Positions 1 through 8,698 of a DNA stretch of 64,000 nucleotides are shown here, piece by piece. Made by a program: the position numbers and the translations under genes. The notes under the pieces were generated by a model. That model searched no databases. It had not been told where the DNA came from and worked only from the letters and a program-made list of their open reading frames with translations. This DNA comes from an uncultured Caulobacterales bacterium (GTDB taxonomy: Bacteria > Pseudomonadota > Alphaproteobacteria > Caulobacterales > Caulobacteraceae): positions 1 to 64,000 of the forward strand of contig CAIOYC010000039.1 of assembly GCA_903862425.1 (NCBI GenBank), read 5' to 3'. The first letter of the stretch is position 1, and the number at the start of each line of letters is the position of its first letter.

Positions 1-215
1 CGGCTGAGCGACAGGCCGTCCTCGCCCGGCATCATCACGTCGAGCACCGCGAGGTCGAAGTCGAGGGTCTGCAGCAGCTTGCGCGCCCGAACCGCATCGG
101 CGGCCGTGGTCACGCGGAAACCGGCGCGGGCCAGGAATTCCTTCAGCAGTTCGCGGATGCGGTCGTCGTCATCGACGACGAGCAGGTGCCGGCCCGGATT
201 GGCGGTGGATGTCAC
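1..215 (-). CDS. OmpR-type response regulator, N-terminal part (cut by window edge)
   Basis: Only the first ~71 residues of a receiver domain are in the window. The acidic pocket (LLVVDDDDRIRELL) and the phospho-acceptor stretch (LAVLDVMMPGEDG) are intact, so this should be phosphorylatable. Translation most likely begins at GTG 215, which overlaps the stop of the upstream MarR gene (GTGA), implying translational coupling. In other alphaproteobacteria a MarR/response-regulator pair in this arrangement is called petP/petR; that equivalence is inference, since the DNA-binding domain is outside the window. Confidence 0.85.
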   Translation of the reverse strand, partial: MTSTANPGRHLLVVDDDDRIRELLKEFLARAGFRVTTAADAVRARKLLQTLDFDLAVLDVMMPGEDGLSLS

Positions 216-706
216 AGCGCGTCTTTCCGTCGTGGGTTGGCGCTGGGACCCGCCAGCGCGGCCAGGATGCGCCGCGCGCCGGGCGCCGCATCGATTCCGC
301 CCTCGCGATAGGCCGCCGCGAGCAGGGGACGCAAGGCCGCGCTGACCTCCGCTTCGAAAGCGACGCCTCGCGCGGTGAGGCGGGTCGGGCGACGGCGGGC
401 GTCCAGATCGCCGCTATCCACCTCGGCCAGGCCCGCCTCGATCAGGTCCTTCATCACCTTGCTGGCGCCCTGTTTGGACAGGCCGGAGAGGCGGGCGAGG
501 TCCTGCACGCCCAGGCCAGGGCGCCGTTTCAAAAGCGTGGCGGCGCGGTAGTGACCACGCCCGAGCTTGCCGCCGGCCAGTATCCCGTCCGCCGCGCGCC
601 ACAGGGCGACCTCGGCCAGAAGGAAGGTTTCCAGCGCCCGGTCGAGCTCGTCCTCGCTGAGGATCAGCCTCGGATCGGCGGCGGCGATGGTCTGCGAACT
701 GGCCAT
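212..706 (-). CDS. MarR-family transcriptional regulator
   Basis: The 164-residue protein has the length and layout of MarR regulators. A helical N-terminus is followed by a winged helix with the recognition-helix region LARLSGLSKQGASKVMKDL and a wing rich in Arg (DARRRPTRLTARG). It starts 83 bases from the divergent ilvE gene and overlaps the response regulator by four bases. The pair resembles petP-petR of Rhodobacter, where a MarR protein and a response regulator act together; the ligand and targets cannot be told from sequence. Confidence 0.88.
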   Translation of the reverse strand: MASSQTIAAADPRLILSEDELDRALETFLLAEVALWRAADGILAGGKLGRGHYRAATLLKRRPGLGVQDLARLSGLSKQGASKVMKDLIEAGLAEVDSGDLDARRRPTRLTARGVAFEAEVSAALRPLLAAAYREGGIDAAPGARRILAALAGPSANPRRKDAL

Positions 707-789
707 GCGATGGGCTACGCCGTTGACGCGCTTTGGCGCAAGGCGTCTAAAAGGGCGAAGAACCTGCTTCCAAAGGTGGAATTTTGCCC

Positions 790-1677
790 ATGGCTGGCCT
801 GCCCTTCGATGATCGTGATGGTTGGATCTGGTTTGACGGGCAATTCGTGCCTTGGCGGGATGCCAGGGTGCACGTTCTGACCCATGGACTGCATTACGCC
901 TCGTCCGTCTTCGAAGGCGAGCGCATGTACGATGGCGAGATCTTCAAGCTGCACGAGCACACCGTGCGCCTGTTCCGCTCGGCCGAATTGCTGGAGATGA
1001 CCATCCCCTTCACGGTCGAGGAGATCGACGCGGCCTGCAAGGAAGTGTGCGCCCGCAACGGCCTGCACGACGGCTATATCCGCCCCTTCGCCTGGCGCGG
1101 CGCGGAGGTGATGGGCGTGGCCTCCAAGGGCTCGAAAGTGCATGTGGCCGTGGCCGCCTGGGAGTGGCCCAGCTATTTCGATCCCGAAGAGAAGAAGAAG
1201 GGCATCCGTATCACCCATTCCAAGTGGCGGCGTCCGGACCCGGCGACGATCCCGTCGGAGGCCAAGGCGGCGGGGCTCTATATGATCTGCACCCTCTCCA
1301 AGGACGCTGCGGAGCGCGATGGCTATGCCGACGCCCTGATGCTGGATTATCGCGGCTATGTGGCGGAGATGACCGGCGCCAATGTCTTCTTCATCAAGGA
1401 CGGGGTGATCCACACCCCAAAGCCGGACTGTTTTCTCAACGGCATCACCCGGCTAAGCCTGATCGACCTCGCCCGCTGGCGCGGCTTCGAGGTGGTGGAG
1501 CGCCACATCAAGCCCGAGGAGATGGCCGACTTCACCGAGTGCTTCATCACCGGCTCCGCCGCCGAGGTGACGCCGGTGAGCGAGATCGGCGAATACCGCT
1601 TCACCCCCGGCAACATCTCCCTCTCCCTGATGGACGACTACGCCAACCTCGTCCGCCGCAAGCTCGCGGTGGGGTGA
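790..1677 (+). CDS. ilvE: Branched-chain amino acid aminotransferase
   Basis: A class IV PLP-dependent transaminase of 295 residues that interconverts Val, Leu and Ile with their 2-oxo acids using glutamate/2-oxoglutarate. The Schiff-base lysine is K159 in EAKAAGLY, and the fold-type IV signature lies in YVAEMTGANVFF about 40 residues later. ATG 790 was chosen because AGGTGGA sits at a good distance upstream; a TTG six bases earlier is in frame but less likely. D-amino-acid transaminase and ADC lyase share the fold, but the N-terminal FDDRDGWIWFDG favours IlvE. Confidence 0.92.
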   Translation: MAGLPFDDRDGWIWFDGQFVPWRDARVHVLTHGLHYASSVFEGERMYDGEIFKLHEHTVRLFRSAELLEMTIPFTVEEIDAACKEVCARNGLHDGYIRPFAWRGAEVMGVASKGSKVHVAVAAWEWPSYFDPEEKKKGIRITHSKWRRPDPATIPSEAKAAGLYMICTLSKDAAERDGYADALMLDYRGYVAEMTGANVFFIKDGVIHTPKPDCFLNGITRLSLIDLARWRGFEVVERHIKPEEMADFTECFITGSAAEVTPVSEIGEYRFTPGNISLSLMDDYANLVRRKLAVG

Positions 1678-1888
1678 AGGACGCCCGCGGCGAGCGTGGC
1701 CGACACGGGCGAGGCCGCAGCCCCGCCATGGCGTCGCGCTCGTCGCTGAGCGGCCATGGCGCCGAACCGCGCCGTGTCGTTCGCGCCACAGCGATCCGCA
1801 ATGATCTGACGAGGCGGGCGATCGGCTGAACCTTTGCGCCGCGAAGCCGTATGGGCGCTGGGGGGCTCAAGATTCAAAGGCCTAGTTC

Positions 1889-2653
1889 ATGTCCCTTCGC
1901 GTACTCCTCCTCGCCTCGAGCGTATTTCTCGCTGCGGCGGCTTCCGCCAGCGCCCAGACCAGCGATCCCAATTGGACCGGTCCCTATGTGGGTCTCCACC
2001 TCGGCGCGACGCTGAACAACAATCAGGTCGGCACCAGCGGCTCCCTGCCCAATAATACCAACGCCTTGACCACCAATGTCCGCCCCTCGAGCGTGGTGCT
2101 GGATCGCAACGGCGTCGAAGGCGGGGCGCAGGTCGGTTATAATTACCAATATGGCCGCTTCGTCGGCGGTCTCGAAGCCGATATCGCCCTGGCGGACGCC
2201 AACGACTCGCAGATCTATCAGAGCCCCACCGCCCCGAGTTCGAGGAGCTATGTCTCCTCCAAGCTGGACGATCTGGGCACTGTGCGCGCGCGCCTCGGCT
2301 ACCTCGTCACGCCGCGCGTGCTGTTTTACGGCACGGGCGGCTACGCCTATGGCGACGTCAAGTATCGCACCGATTTCGCCAACAGCGCCGGCGCCCTGGC
2401 CTATACGGGCTCGGACAAATACACGGCGGGCGGCTATACCTACGGCGCCGGCGTCGAATACGCCTATCCGGTCAGCGTGAATCTGCTCGGCCACCAGAGC
2501 GCCGTGACCCTGCGCGCGGAATATATCCACTACGATCTGGGCAAGAAGCAGATCAATGTCGGCGCCGTCCCCGGTGTCGGCTCGGGCGGCTACGTCTCGA
2601 ACTTCAAGACCCTTGGCGACGAACTGCGCGGCGGGATCAACTTCAAGTTCTAA
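1889..2653 (+). CDS. Outer-membrane beta-barrel protein (Omp25/31-like)
   Basis: A 254-residue protein with a clear signal peptide (hydrophobic stretch at residues 4-20, cleavage near ASAQT) followed by alternating Tyr/Gly-rich strands typical of the small porin-like barrels of alphaproteobacteria. Features include NWTGPYVGLHLG at the mature N-terminus, repeated GYNYQYGRFVGGLE-like strands, and a C-terminal aromatic (INFKF), the usual BAM recognition signal. The role is structural or permeability-related; no substrate can be inferred. It stands alone, between ilvE and a tRNA gene. The 211-base gap before it shows no gene. Confidence 0.85.
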   Translation: MSLRVLLLASSVFLAAAASASAQTSDPNWTGPYVGLHLGATLNNNQVGTSGSLPNNTNALTTNVRPSSVVLDRNGVEGGAQVGYNYQYGRFVGGLEADIALADANDSQIYQSPTAPSSRSYVSSKLDDLGTVRARLGYLVTPRVLFYGTGGYAYGDVKYRTDFANSAGALAYTGSDKYTAGGYTYGAGVEYAYPVSVNLLGHQSAVTLRAEYIHYDLGKKQINVGAVPGVGSGGYVSNFKTLGDELRGGINFKF

Positions 2654-2792
2654 CGCCGATCGGCTCGCCACTGACCGGCGGATCAGACGGGCCGGCGCCA
2701 AGGCGTCGGTCCGGTTCGGCGGACGAGTCCGCCCCATGCGCGGGGCTTGCCCAGCGCACGCGGCCATGGCATCGCTGCTGTCCTTGCCGAGG

Positions 2793-2867
2793 GCCGGATT
2801 AGCACAGCGGTAGTGCAGCGGTTTTGTAAACCGAAGGTCGGGGGTTCGATTCCCTCATCCGGCACCA
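2793..2867 (+). tRNA. tRNA-Thr (anticodon TGT)
   Basis: A complete cloverleaf can be drawn. The acceptor stem GCCGGAT pairs with ATCCGGC at 2857-2863. The D arm is GCAC/GTGC, the anticodon loop TTTGTAA reads TGT (Thr, codon ACA), and the T arm has GGTTCGATTCC. The discriminator A and CCA are encoded (2864-2867). It is transcribed in the same direction as the preceding barrel gene. Confidence 0.96.
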
Positions 2868-2910
2868 TGCTTCATTCCGCGCCGGGTTCGCCTGAGCCGG
2901 CGATCGCGCG

Positions 2911-3183
2911 TCAGTTCTTCCGGACGTGGCTCATCTGCTCTTCAGCCGCGTCAACCGCGGCGATGATCGGTTCGATCAGCTTGAGGAGCGAAGAGCCGTC
3001 CTCGGTTATGGACAGTTTTCGCGTTGTGCGCTGGATCAGGCAGCGGTCGGTCTTGCGCTCCAGGCTGGCGAGGCGCTTGCCGACGGCGGCGGGGCTGAGC
3101 GAGAGGCATCGAGCGGCCCCGGCGATGCTGCCCTGTGCGATCACGAGCTTGAACGCCCTGATCTCTTCGAGGTCATCCAACAT
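2911..3183 (-). CDS. LysR-type HTH domain protein, short (likely truncated)
   Basis: The 90 residues match only the N-terminal winged helix-turn-helix of a LysR regulator (AFKLVIAQGSIAGAARCLSL, then VGKRLASLERKTDRCLIQRT). LysR proteins are normally about 300 residues; here a stop follows the linker helix, so no effector-binding domain exists. It is either a decayed regulator or a stand-alone DNA-binding protein. It lies 106 bases downstream of, and in the same direction as, the TonB-dependent receptor, whose regulator it may once have been (inference). Confidence 0.7.
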   Translation of the reverse strand: MLDDLEEIRAFKLVIAQGSIAGAARCLSLSPAAVGKRLASLERKTDRCLIQRTTRKLSITEDGSSLLKLIEPIIAAVDAAEEQMSHVRKN

Positions 3184-3247
3184 GTTCGATCCCTAACCTC
3201 AGACTTGCTCCGCGGATGAGATGAATCGGCCACAGCCCATTGGGCCC

Positions 3248-3284
3248 GGCGACCGACCGGGAGCGCACGGCGCTCCCGGTCGCC
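3248..3284 (-). terminator. Strong hairpin downstream of the TonB receptor gene
   Basis: A perfect 12-bp stem (GACCGGGAGCGC, 3255-3266, against 3270-3281) with a 3-base loop lies immediately after the receptor stop codon. An alternative outer pairing of GGCGACC with GGTCGCC is possible. There is no T tract on the minus strand, so it may act as an mRNA 3'-end stabiliser or a weak terminator. Confidence 0.5.
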
Positions 3285-3289
3285 AAGCC

Positions 3290-5923
3290 CTAGAACTTGT
3301 ACTGGAACTCGAAGCCGCCGATGCCCGGAGGGGTCAGCGCGTACTGTTTGATGAACCCGCCGCCGGCCTGGGAGACCGCGCCGGCGCCGTTGATGTAGCC
3401 GGTGGAGTCGAAGATGTTCTTGCCATAGGCGATGATCGTCCAGTGGCCGCCATTCGGCTTGTATTCGAGGCGCAGGTCCACCTGATCCCACGAAGGCGCT
3501 TCGTACTGCGCCCGTTGGAAGATCGACCCATACTGCTTGTCGCGCCAGATGTAGCTGCCCGAGACCGATAGAGTGCCGGTGGGCAGATCGAAGGTATAGT
3601 TGGCGTTGAGCGCCACCTTGTTCTTCGGCGCGTTCGGCAGAGAGTTGCCCTTCAGGTTCTGGGCCCCGCCGGTGCAGCCGCCCGGCGTGGCGCCGTTCAG
3701 GGTGGCGGTGGGATCGTTGGTGTCCACCACGCAGCCGGACTTGACGATGGACGTATCGTTGTAACCGTAGTCCAGCATGAACTGCAGGGCGTGGATCGGC
3801 GACCAGACGATCTCGGCTTCCACCCCGCTCGTGCGCGATTCCGGCACGTTGTAGAAGGACGTGGTCACGACGCCGGCCGAATTGGACACCCCGATCGGCA
3901 CCTGCGCGTTGTAGTACTGGTCGTAGAACGCGTCGAGGCTGACCTGCAGGTTGCGGTTGAAGCTCTTCTTGATGCCGATCTGGTAGTCGTTGGAGTGTTC
4001 CGGATCGGTCTCGGGATTCAGCGCCAGGAGGCTGCCGGCGTTGAAGCCGCCCGACTTATAGCCGCGGCTGTACTTCACATAGAGGTTGGTGTCGCGGTCG
4101 GGCTGGTACTGCACGCCGGCGGTGCCGGTCACAGCGTCCCAGTCGCCGGTGAGCTTGCGCTCATAAAGGCCATTGGTGGAGTTGTAGAAAGCGGCGGTGG
4201 CCCCCTTCTGCGCGCCGGGGACAGTGCCGAGGTAGGGGGAGATGATGGTGATGGCGAGCGGAACCGGAATCCCCTGGACCGGCAAGTAGGTGTATTCCTG
4301 CGCTCCATCGATACCCCACTTGGAGTCGTAGGTGTAACGTACGCCGCCGGTCAGCTTCCACTGCGGGGTGATGTTCCAGTCCACCTGACCGAAGCCGGCG
4401 AAGGTTTGCGCGCCCATGTGCGCCTCACCGTCCGTGTAGTTGCGGTGCGGGTTCGCGAAAGCCGCTGTCGGCGCGCAACCGCCGCCGCCCGCCGGCAGGA
4501 TCAGGCAAGGCAGGACCGGATTGGCCAGCTCGGCTTGGCCGGGCGCGTAGACCTGCTCCGGCTGCTTATAGCCTTCGTTGAAGTTGTAGGCGCCGACCAC
4601 CCACTGCAGCGGGCTGCTGGTGTTGGAGACGAAGTTGATCTCGTTCTGGGTGAACCAGTGGTACTCGGCGTAGAACAGCTCTGTATCCGGGGAGATCGTG
4701 AAGCCCGCCGGGTTCTTGTAGGAGATGACGCCGGTGGCGAGCTGCTGGCCTTCGCCCCACTCTTCCTGCTCGATGTAGGAGTAGCGGTTGGCCGAGCCGA
4801 TATATTTGATGTCGAAGCCGTTGAAGTGGCCGGTCATGTGCAGGGCGATGCCCATATAGCGCTGCACATCCTGGGTCTGCGGATGCAGCGAGTAGTAGTT
4901 GCGGATGTCGGCGTTGCCGGCGTTGGTTCCCGTGGGATTTACCGTCTGCAGGGCGGTCACGCCCGGTTGCAGGAAGCCGCCGAGCGAGGGCGCCAGTGAG
5001 TCGCTGGTCTCGACAGGCGAAACGATCCCCAGAGCGCCCGGGCGAAGGTTGACGGGGTAGAAGGCGGTCGCGCTCGATAGAGGCGTACTGCCGTTCGGCC
5101 CAACAATCACCGAGTTGGAGATGCGACCACCGGCGTTGCCGCCGTTGTTTTGCCAGGAACCGGCGAAGGCCTTGGCCCACCAATCGAAGTGGCTGCCCCA
5201 GTCGCCGCGCAGCTGCAGTTCGCCATAGAACTCGTTGCGCTTGTTGCCCTCGTCCGGCAAGCCGTTGAGATTGTTGAAGTAGCCACCGGTTTGGCCGATC
5301 CACGAGCCGGACAGTCGCGCCTGCATATGGTCTGTCAGCGGGCCGGAGACCGCCCCTTCCAGCACGTGGTAGCCATAGGTATCCACCGTGGAGCGCACTT
5401 CGGCATAGAATTCGTTCGTGGGCTGGCGCGAGATGATGTTCATAGCGCCGCCGATGGAATTGCGGCCGTACAGGGTGCCCTGCGGTCCGCGCAGCACTTC
5501 GATCCGGTCCACGAAGATCGAGTCCTGGCCCGCCTTCACGGTGAAGGTGGTGAAGGCGCCGTCTTCGTAGACGCCGACGCTGGAGTCGGCGGAGAGCTGG
5601 TTGGTGTAGCGGCCGATGCCGCGCAGCGTCACCCGGTCGTTGCCGGTGTTGTAGGACAGACCCGGAGTGAAGTTGGTCATGTCCTGGACGCTGTCGATGC
5701 CGATCTTGTCGCGCGTCGCGGAGGTAAAGGCCGAGATGGCGACCGGCACGCTGATCAGCGATTGTTCGCGCTTTTGCGCGGTGACCACGATCTCGCCGCT
5801 GCCGCGATCTTGCGGTTGTTCGGCGGGCGCCGTTGTCGTGGTTTGAGCGAATACTGGCGCCGCGATGCACAGCGCGAATGCAGATACAGAGGCGAACAGA
5901 ATCCGCCCGCGAAACGTGGCCAT
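3290..5923 (-). CDS. TonB-dependent outer-membrane receptor
   Basis: An 877-residue receptor that would import a ligand across the outer membrane using TonB-ExbBD energy. A signal peptide (hydrophobic residues ~8-24, cleavage after VFAQ) is followed by a TonB box-like stretch (GEIVVTAQKREQSL). Next comes the plug domain with VEVLRGPQGTLYGRNSIGGA, then a long barrel ending in the aromatic signature FEFQYKF. ATG 5923 was chosen because GGGAGG is seven bases upstream; an in-frame ATG 45 bases earlier lacks this. The substrate is unknown; the IEVLRGPQGTLYGRN plug type is widespread in Caulobacterales and sphingomonads. A LysR stub lies downstream. Confidence 0.93.
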   Translation of the reverse strand: MATFRGRILFASVSAFALCIAAPVFAQTTTTAPAEQPQDRGSGEIVVTAQKREQSLISVPVAISAFTSATRDKIGIDSVQDMTNFTPGLSYNTGNDRVTLRGIGRYTNQLSADSSVGVYEDGAFTTFTVKAGQDSIFVDRIEVLRGPQGTLYGRNSIGGAMNIISRQPTNEFYAEVRSTVDTYGYHVLEGAVSGPLTDHMQARLSGSWIGQTGGYFNNLNGLPDEGNKRNEFYGELQLRGDWGSHFDWWAKAFAGSWQNNGGNAGGRISNSVIVGPNGSTPLSSATAFYPVNLRPGALGIVSPVETSDSLAPSLGGFLQPGVTALQTVNPTGTNAGNADIRNYYSLHPQTQDVQRYMGIALHMTGHFNGFDIKYIGSANRYSYIEQEEWGEGQQLATGVISYKNPAGFTISPDTELFYAEYHWFTQNEINFVSNTSSPLQWVVGAYNFNEGYKQPEQVYAPGQAELANPVLPCLILPAGGGGCAPTAAFANPHRNYTDGEAHMGAQTFAGFGQVDWNITPQWKLTGGVRYTYDSKWGIDGAQEYTYLPVQGIPVPLAITIISPYLGTVPGAQKGATAAFYNSTNGLYERKLTGDWDAVTGTAGVQYQPDRDTNLYVKYSRGYKSGGFNAGSLLALNPETDPEHSNDYQIGIKKSFNRNLQVSLDAFYDQYYNAQVPIGVSNSAGVVTTSFYNVPESRTSGVEAEIVWSPIHALQFMLDYGYNDTSIVKSGCVVDTNDPTATLNGATPGGCTGGAQNLKGNSLPNAPKNKVALNANYTFDLPTGTLSVSGSYIWRDKQYGSIFQRAQYEAPSWDQVDLRLEYKPNGGHWTIIAYGKNIFDSTGYINGAGAVSQAGGGFIKQYALTPPGIGGFEFQYKF

Positions 5924-6554
5924 TGAAACCCTCCCTTTGCCCCGGCCGCATCTACGCGTGCAGCTCATCGACTCCCTGAAGTGAGCGCTACGATTATTTG
6001 ACTGTCAATACCGCATGTATTGGCAACCAAATGGATCGAATAACCTCTATTGAAGGTTTGCAATGCAATATTATCAGCGATAACCAATCCAGTTATTGGG
6101 CGAGCCGGTACGTTTATATACGTATTTTGATGGGCAAGATGGAGCAGGGCGTCAAATATCAAGAAAGCGGCATCGTTAGCGGCATCAATTGCTTTATGTC
6201 TTTCGTGGGCAAGTAAAGGGTTCTCTTTGGATTTTCGCCTGCAGTAAGACTGCTATATTCTGGCACTGGGTGGCAATTCATCGCGCGGGCAACCCATTTT
6301 GATGGCATTTTCAGCCATGATTTAGCGGCGCGACGCGCTTCGGTGGCGAAGAATGGTTCCTGCAACTCGCTTTCCGATACTTTACAGATAGGCTGGGTCG
6401 CGATGACCGCCCGGTGCACGCTCAGTGAGAGGGGGACGAGACCCGCGTTCGCGGTTGCGAAGTCTCCGGGTCAGGGATGCGTCCAATCGTGCATGTTTGC
6501 GGCCACAAAGGATGGCGTTGTCGCAACACCGGGCCATCGTCCTATCTAGGGCGT
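5924..6554. other. A+T-rich intergenic region with no convincing gene
   Basis: About 630 bases between the divergent receptor and MOSC genes. The first half (5985-6350) is markedly A+T-richer than its surroundings and carries several palindromes, as expected of a regulated promoter. Short frames on both strands have no recognisable protein features and no good ribosome-binding sites. Nothing else is seen. Confidence 0.6.
6071..6124. promoter_or_regulatory. Cluster of palindromes upstream of the TonB receptor
   Basis: Three inverted repeats lie within 54 bases: TTATC-AGC-GATAA (6071-6083), CCAAT-N6-ATTGG (6084-6099) and TACGTTTATATACGTA (6109-6124, two mismatches from perfect). They are 150-200 bases upstream of the receptor start and are plausible operators. 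The first has a GATAA/TTATC flavour seen in Fur-like boxes but is too short to assign. Confidence 0.35.
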
Positions 6555-7067
6555 ATGGCGTTTCCCCCGTCTTCCTCCCTGACCCGGTTGCTCGATGCCC
6601 CGATCCGGCAAGGCGCAGTGGTGTGGCTCGGCCTTCGTCCCGCGCGGCGCGAGCCCATGATCGTGTTTGATGCGCTGGAACTGGAAGCGGGCCGGGGCGT
6701 GAAGGGCGATCGCTACAGCCGCAAGGACGGCGGGCGGCAGGTGACCTTGATTGCCGCCGAGTCTCTCGCCGCCATCGCCGCCCATGTGGGCCGAGACGAA
6801 GTCGACCCGACTGAGCTTCGCCGCAACATCGTGGTCGCGGGGATCAATCTGTTGGCGCTGAAGGAGCGGCGCTTTCGCATCGGCGCCGCAGTTCTTGAGA
6901 CCTCCGGCGAGTGCCATCCTTGTTCGCGGATGGAGGAGACTCTCGGCGTCGGCGGCTATAATGCCGTGCGCGGCCTTGGCGGCCTGACCGCTCGGGTGAT
7001 CGAGGGCGCGCGCGTGCGGATCGGCGATCCCGTCGTCCGGTTGGACGCCGCATCCGACCCCCCATAG
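6555..7067 (+). CDS. MOSC domain-containing protein
   Basis: A 170-residue stand-alone MOSC domain, the family that carries sulfur for molybdenum cofactor and related chemistry. The characteristic features are GVKGDRYSRKDGGRQVTLI near residue 50, then RRNIVVAGINL, and the conserved cysteine in GECHPCSRMEE. It is closer to YiiM-type single-domain proteins than to the C-terminal domain of Moco sulfurase. A complete molybdenum cofactor gene set lies about 45 kb away in the window. ATG 6555 fits the start of homology better than upstream in-frame codons. Confidence 0.85.
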   Translation: MAFPPSSSLTRLLDAPIRQGAVVWLGLRPARREPMIVFDALELEAGRGVKGDRYSRKDGGRQVTLIAAESLAAIAAHVGRDEVDPTELRRNIVVAGINLLALKERRFRIGAAVLETSGECHPCSRMEETLGVGGYNAVRGLGGLTARVIEGARVRIGDPVVRLDAASDPP

Positions 7068-7204
7068 GACACGGACAGGCGTGAAAGTGGAGGGGCGGGG
7101 CCCTCTCGCGCGCCTCAGACGCATGGCGGGTCTTTACAAAATTGCCGCGACGAACGATGTCCTTTTGGCGCGACTACGCCATCACTGATTTTGGATCGAA
7201 CTAC

Positions 7205-7750
7205 ATGTCTTCCGGGACCGTCAAATTTTTCAACGCCGCGAAGGGGTTCGGCTTTATCGCCCCTGACGATGGGGGCCAGGACGTGTTCGTCCACGTCTCC
7301 GCCGTGGAACGCTCTGGCCTGAACGGCCTGAACGAAGGGGATACCGTAAACTTCGACCTCGAGCAGGACCGCCGCTCCGGCAAGGCCGCCGCGGTGAACC
7401 TCGAAGTGACCGGCTCCTCGCCCGTCGCCCCGCGCGGTCCCGGCGGCCCGCGCTCGGCGCCCCGCGGCGGAGACTCCTACGCCTCGCGTCCGCCTCGCGC
7501 CGAATACGGCGGCGGTGGCGGCGGCGGCCAGACCAGCGGGTCGGGCCAGGGCACCGTGAAATGGTTCAACCAGACCAAGGGCTTCGGCTTCATCCAGCCT
7601 TCGGATGGCGGCGGCGACATCTTCGTTCACATCTCGGCCGTCGAGCGCGCCGGCTTGCGTTCGCTGAACGAAGGCCAGAACGTTTCCTACGAACTCGAGC
7701 AGGATCGCCGCTCGGGCAAGACCTCGGCGGTCAATCTCCGCGTCGACTAG
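7205..7750 (+). CDS. Two-domain cold-shock protein (CspD-like)
   Basis: A 181-residue protein with two cold-shock domains (about residues 3-68 and 117-181), joined by a Gly/Pro/Arg-rich linker. Each domain has the RNP1 and RNP2 motifs (KGFGFIAPDD / DVFVHVSAVE and KGFGFIQPSD / DIFVHISAVE). It should bind single-stranded nucleic acid as an RNA chaperone. Duplicated-domain Csps of this form are typical of Caulobacterales and Rhizobiales. ATG 7205 begins exactly at the domain (MSSGTVKFFN). Confidence 0.92.
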   Translation: MSSGTVKFFNAAKGFGFIAPDDGGQDVFVHVSAVERSGLNGLNEGDTVNFDLEQDRRSGKAAAVNLEVTGSSPVAPRGPGGPRSAPRGGDSYASRPPRAEYGGGGGGGQTSGSGQGTVKWFNQTKGFGFIQPSDGGGDIFVHISAVERAGLRSLNEGQNVSYELEQDRRSGKTSAVNLRVD

Positions 7751-7763
7751 ATCGGCGATCCTG

Positions 7764-8558
7764 ATGGGAGGAGCGCCGCGACATCTTCCGAGAGCCGCGG
7801 CGCTGTTTCTTCTGGCCTTTTTGGCCTGGGGCTGCGCGACCGTCCCCCCTCGGCTCCCGCCGCCGCCGGTCCATTCCAATGGACTGGCGCTGTGGCGAAT
7901 CCTGCATGACCGGTGCGTGCCCGACCAAATGCAGCACGCCACGCCCGCGCCTTGTACGGTGGTCGCCCTGTCGCCCGACGAGGCGCACGGCTTCGTGGTG
8001 CTGAAGGACAGGAACGGTGTCGCCCAGCACCTACTGATGCCCACCGCGCGGATCACCGGGATCGAGGACCCGCTGATCCTTCAACCGGGCGCGCCCAACT
8101 TTTTCGCTATAGCCTGGTCGCAGCGCGGCCTGTTGGAGCAGCGCCTGGGACATTCGCTTGGCGCCGGCCAGACGGTGGTGGCCGTCAACTCCCGCTACGG
8201 CCGCAGCCAGGATCAGCTTCACCTGCATATCGACTGCCTTGGCGCGCCGAGCGTGGCTGCCCTGGCGTCCTTGGGCGAAACGGCCCGCGACTGGTCTTCG
8301 CCGCCGGTGACGCTCAAGGAACAAGTCTACCGGATCAGATGGGTCGATACGCCTGAACTGGCCTCCACCAGCCCCTTCCACATGCTGGCCGATGGGCTGT
8401 CCGTTCCGCCGGCCGAGATGGGCGCCTGGACGCTGGCCCTTGTCGGCGCACACAGGGGCGTCCACGACGGCTTCTATCTCCTGGCGCAGCGATACGATCC
8501 TGCACGCGGCCGGAGAGCATCGGCGGAAGACCTGCAGGACTATGACTGCCACCTGTGA
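7764..8558 (+). CDS. cdh: CDP-diacylglycerol pyrophosphatase
   Basis: A 264-residue exported protein of the Cdh family, which hydrolyses CDP-diacylglycerol to phosphatidate and CMP. Family landmarks are CVPDQMQ, PAPCTVV, FVVLKDRNGVAQHLLMPTAR, ITGIEDP, and the HIT-like triad region INSRYGRSQDQLHLHIDC (here V-NSRYGRSQDQLHLHIDC). The N-terminus is hydrophobic and ends in AWGC, a poor lipobox, so it may be a lipoprotein or simply membrane-anchored. It begins 13 bases after the cold-shock gene and may be read through from it. Confidence 0.88.
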   Translation: MGGAPRHLPRAAALFLLAFLAWGCATVPPRLPPPPVHSNGLALWRILHDRCVPDQMQHATPAPCTVVALSPDEAHGFVVLKDRNGVAQHLLMPTARITGIEDPLILQPGAPNFFAIAWSQRGLLEQRLGHSLGAGQTVVAVNSRYGRSQDQLHLHIDCLGAPSVAALASLGETARDWSSPPVTLKEQVYRIRWVDTPELASTSPFHMLADGLSVPPAEMGAWTLALVGAHRGVHDGFYLLAQRYDPARGRRASAEDLQDYDCHL

Positions 8559-8698
8559 TGGGCGCTTCGATCAACCTCAACTGGGCCGCGCGGCAGATTT
8601 CGTAATGGCGCCGCTTGTACCCACTTTCGCGGCCTGAAGCTCAGCTTACGTTAGGATTTGGACCCTAGGCATGTGTGCCTAGTGACACGTGGAGCGCC

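Noticed and set aside
2793..3290. tRNA-Thr as an integration site for an island
   Set aside because: No repeat of the tRNA 3' end was found downstream in the window and no integrase is present.
6159..6419. 86-codon minus-strand frame in the receptor upstream gap
   Set aside because: No ribosome-binding site, no family features, and it covers a region that looks regulatory.
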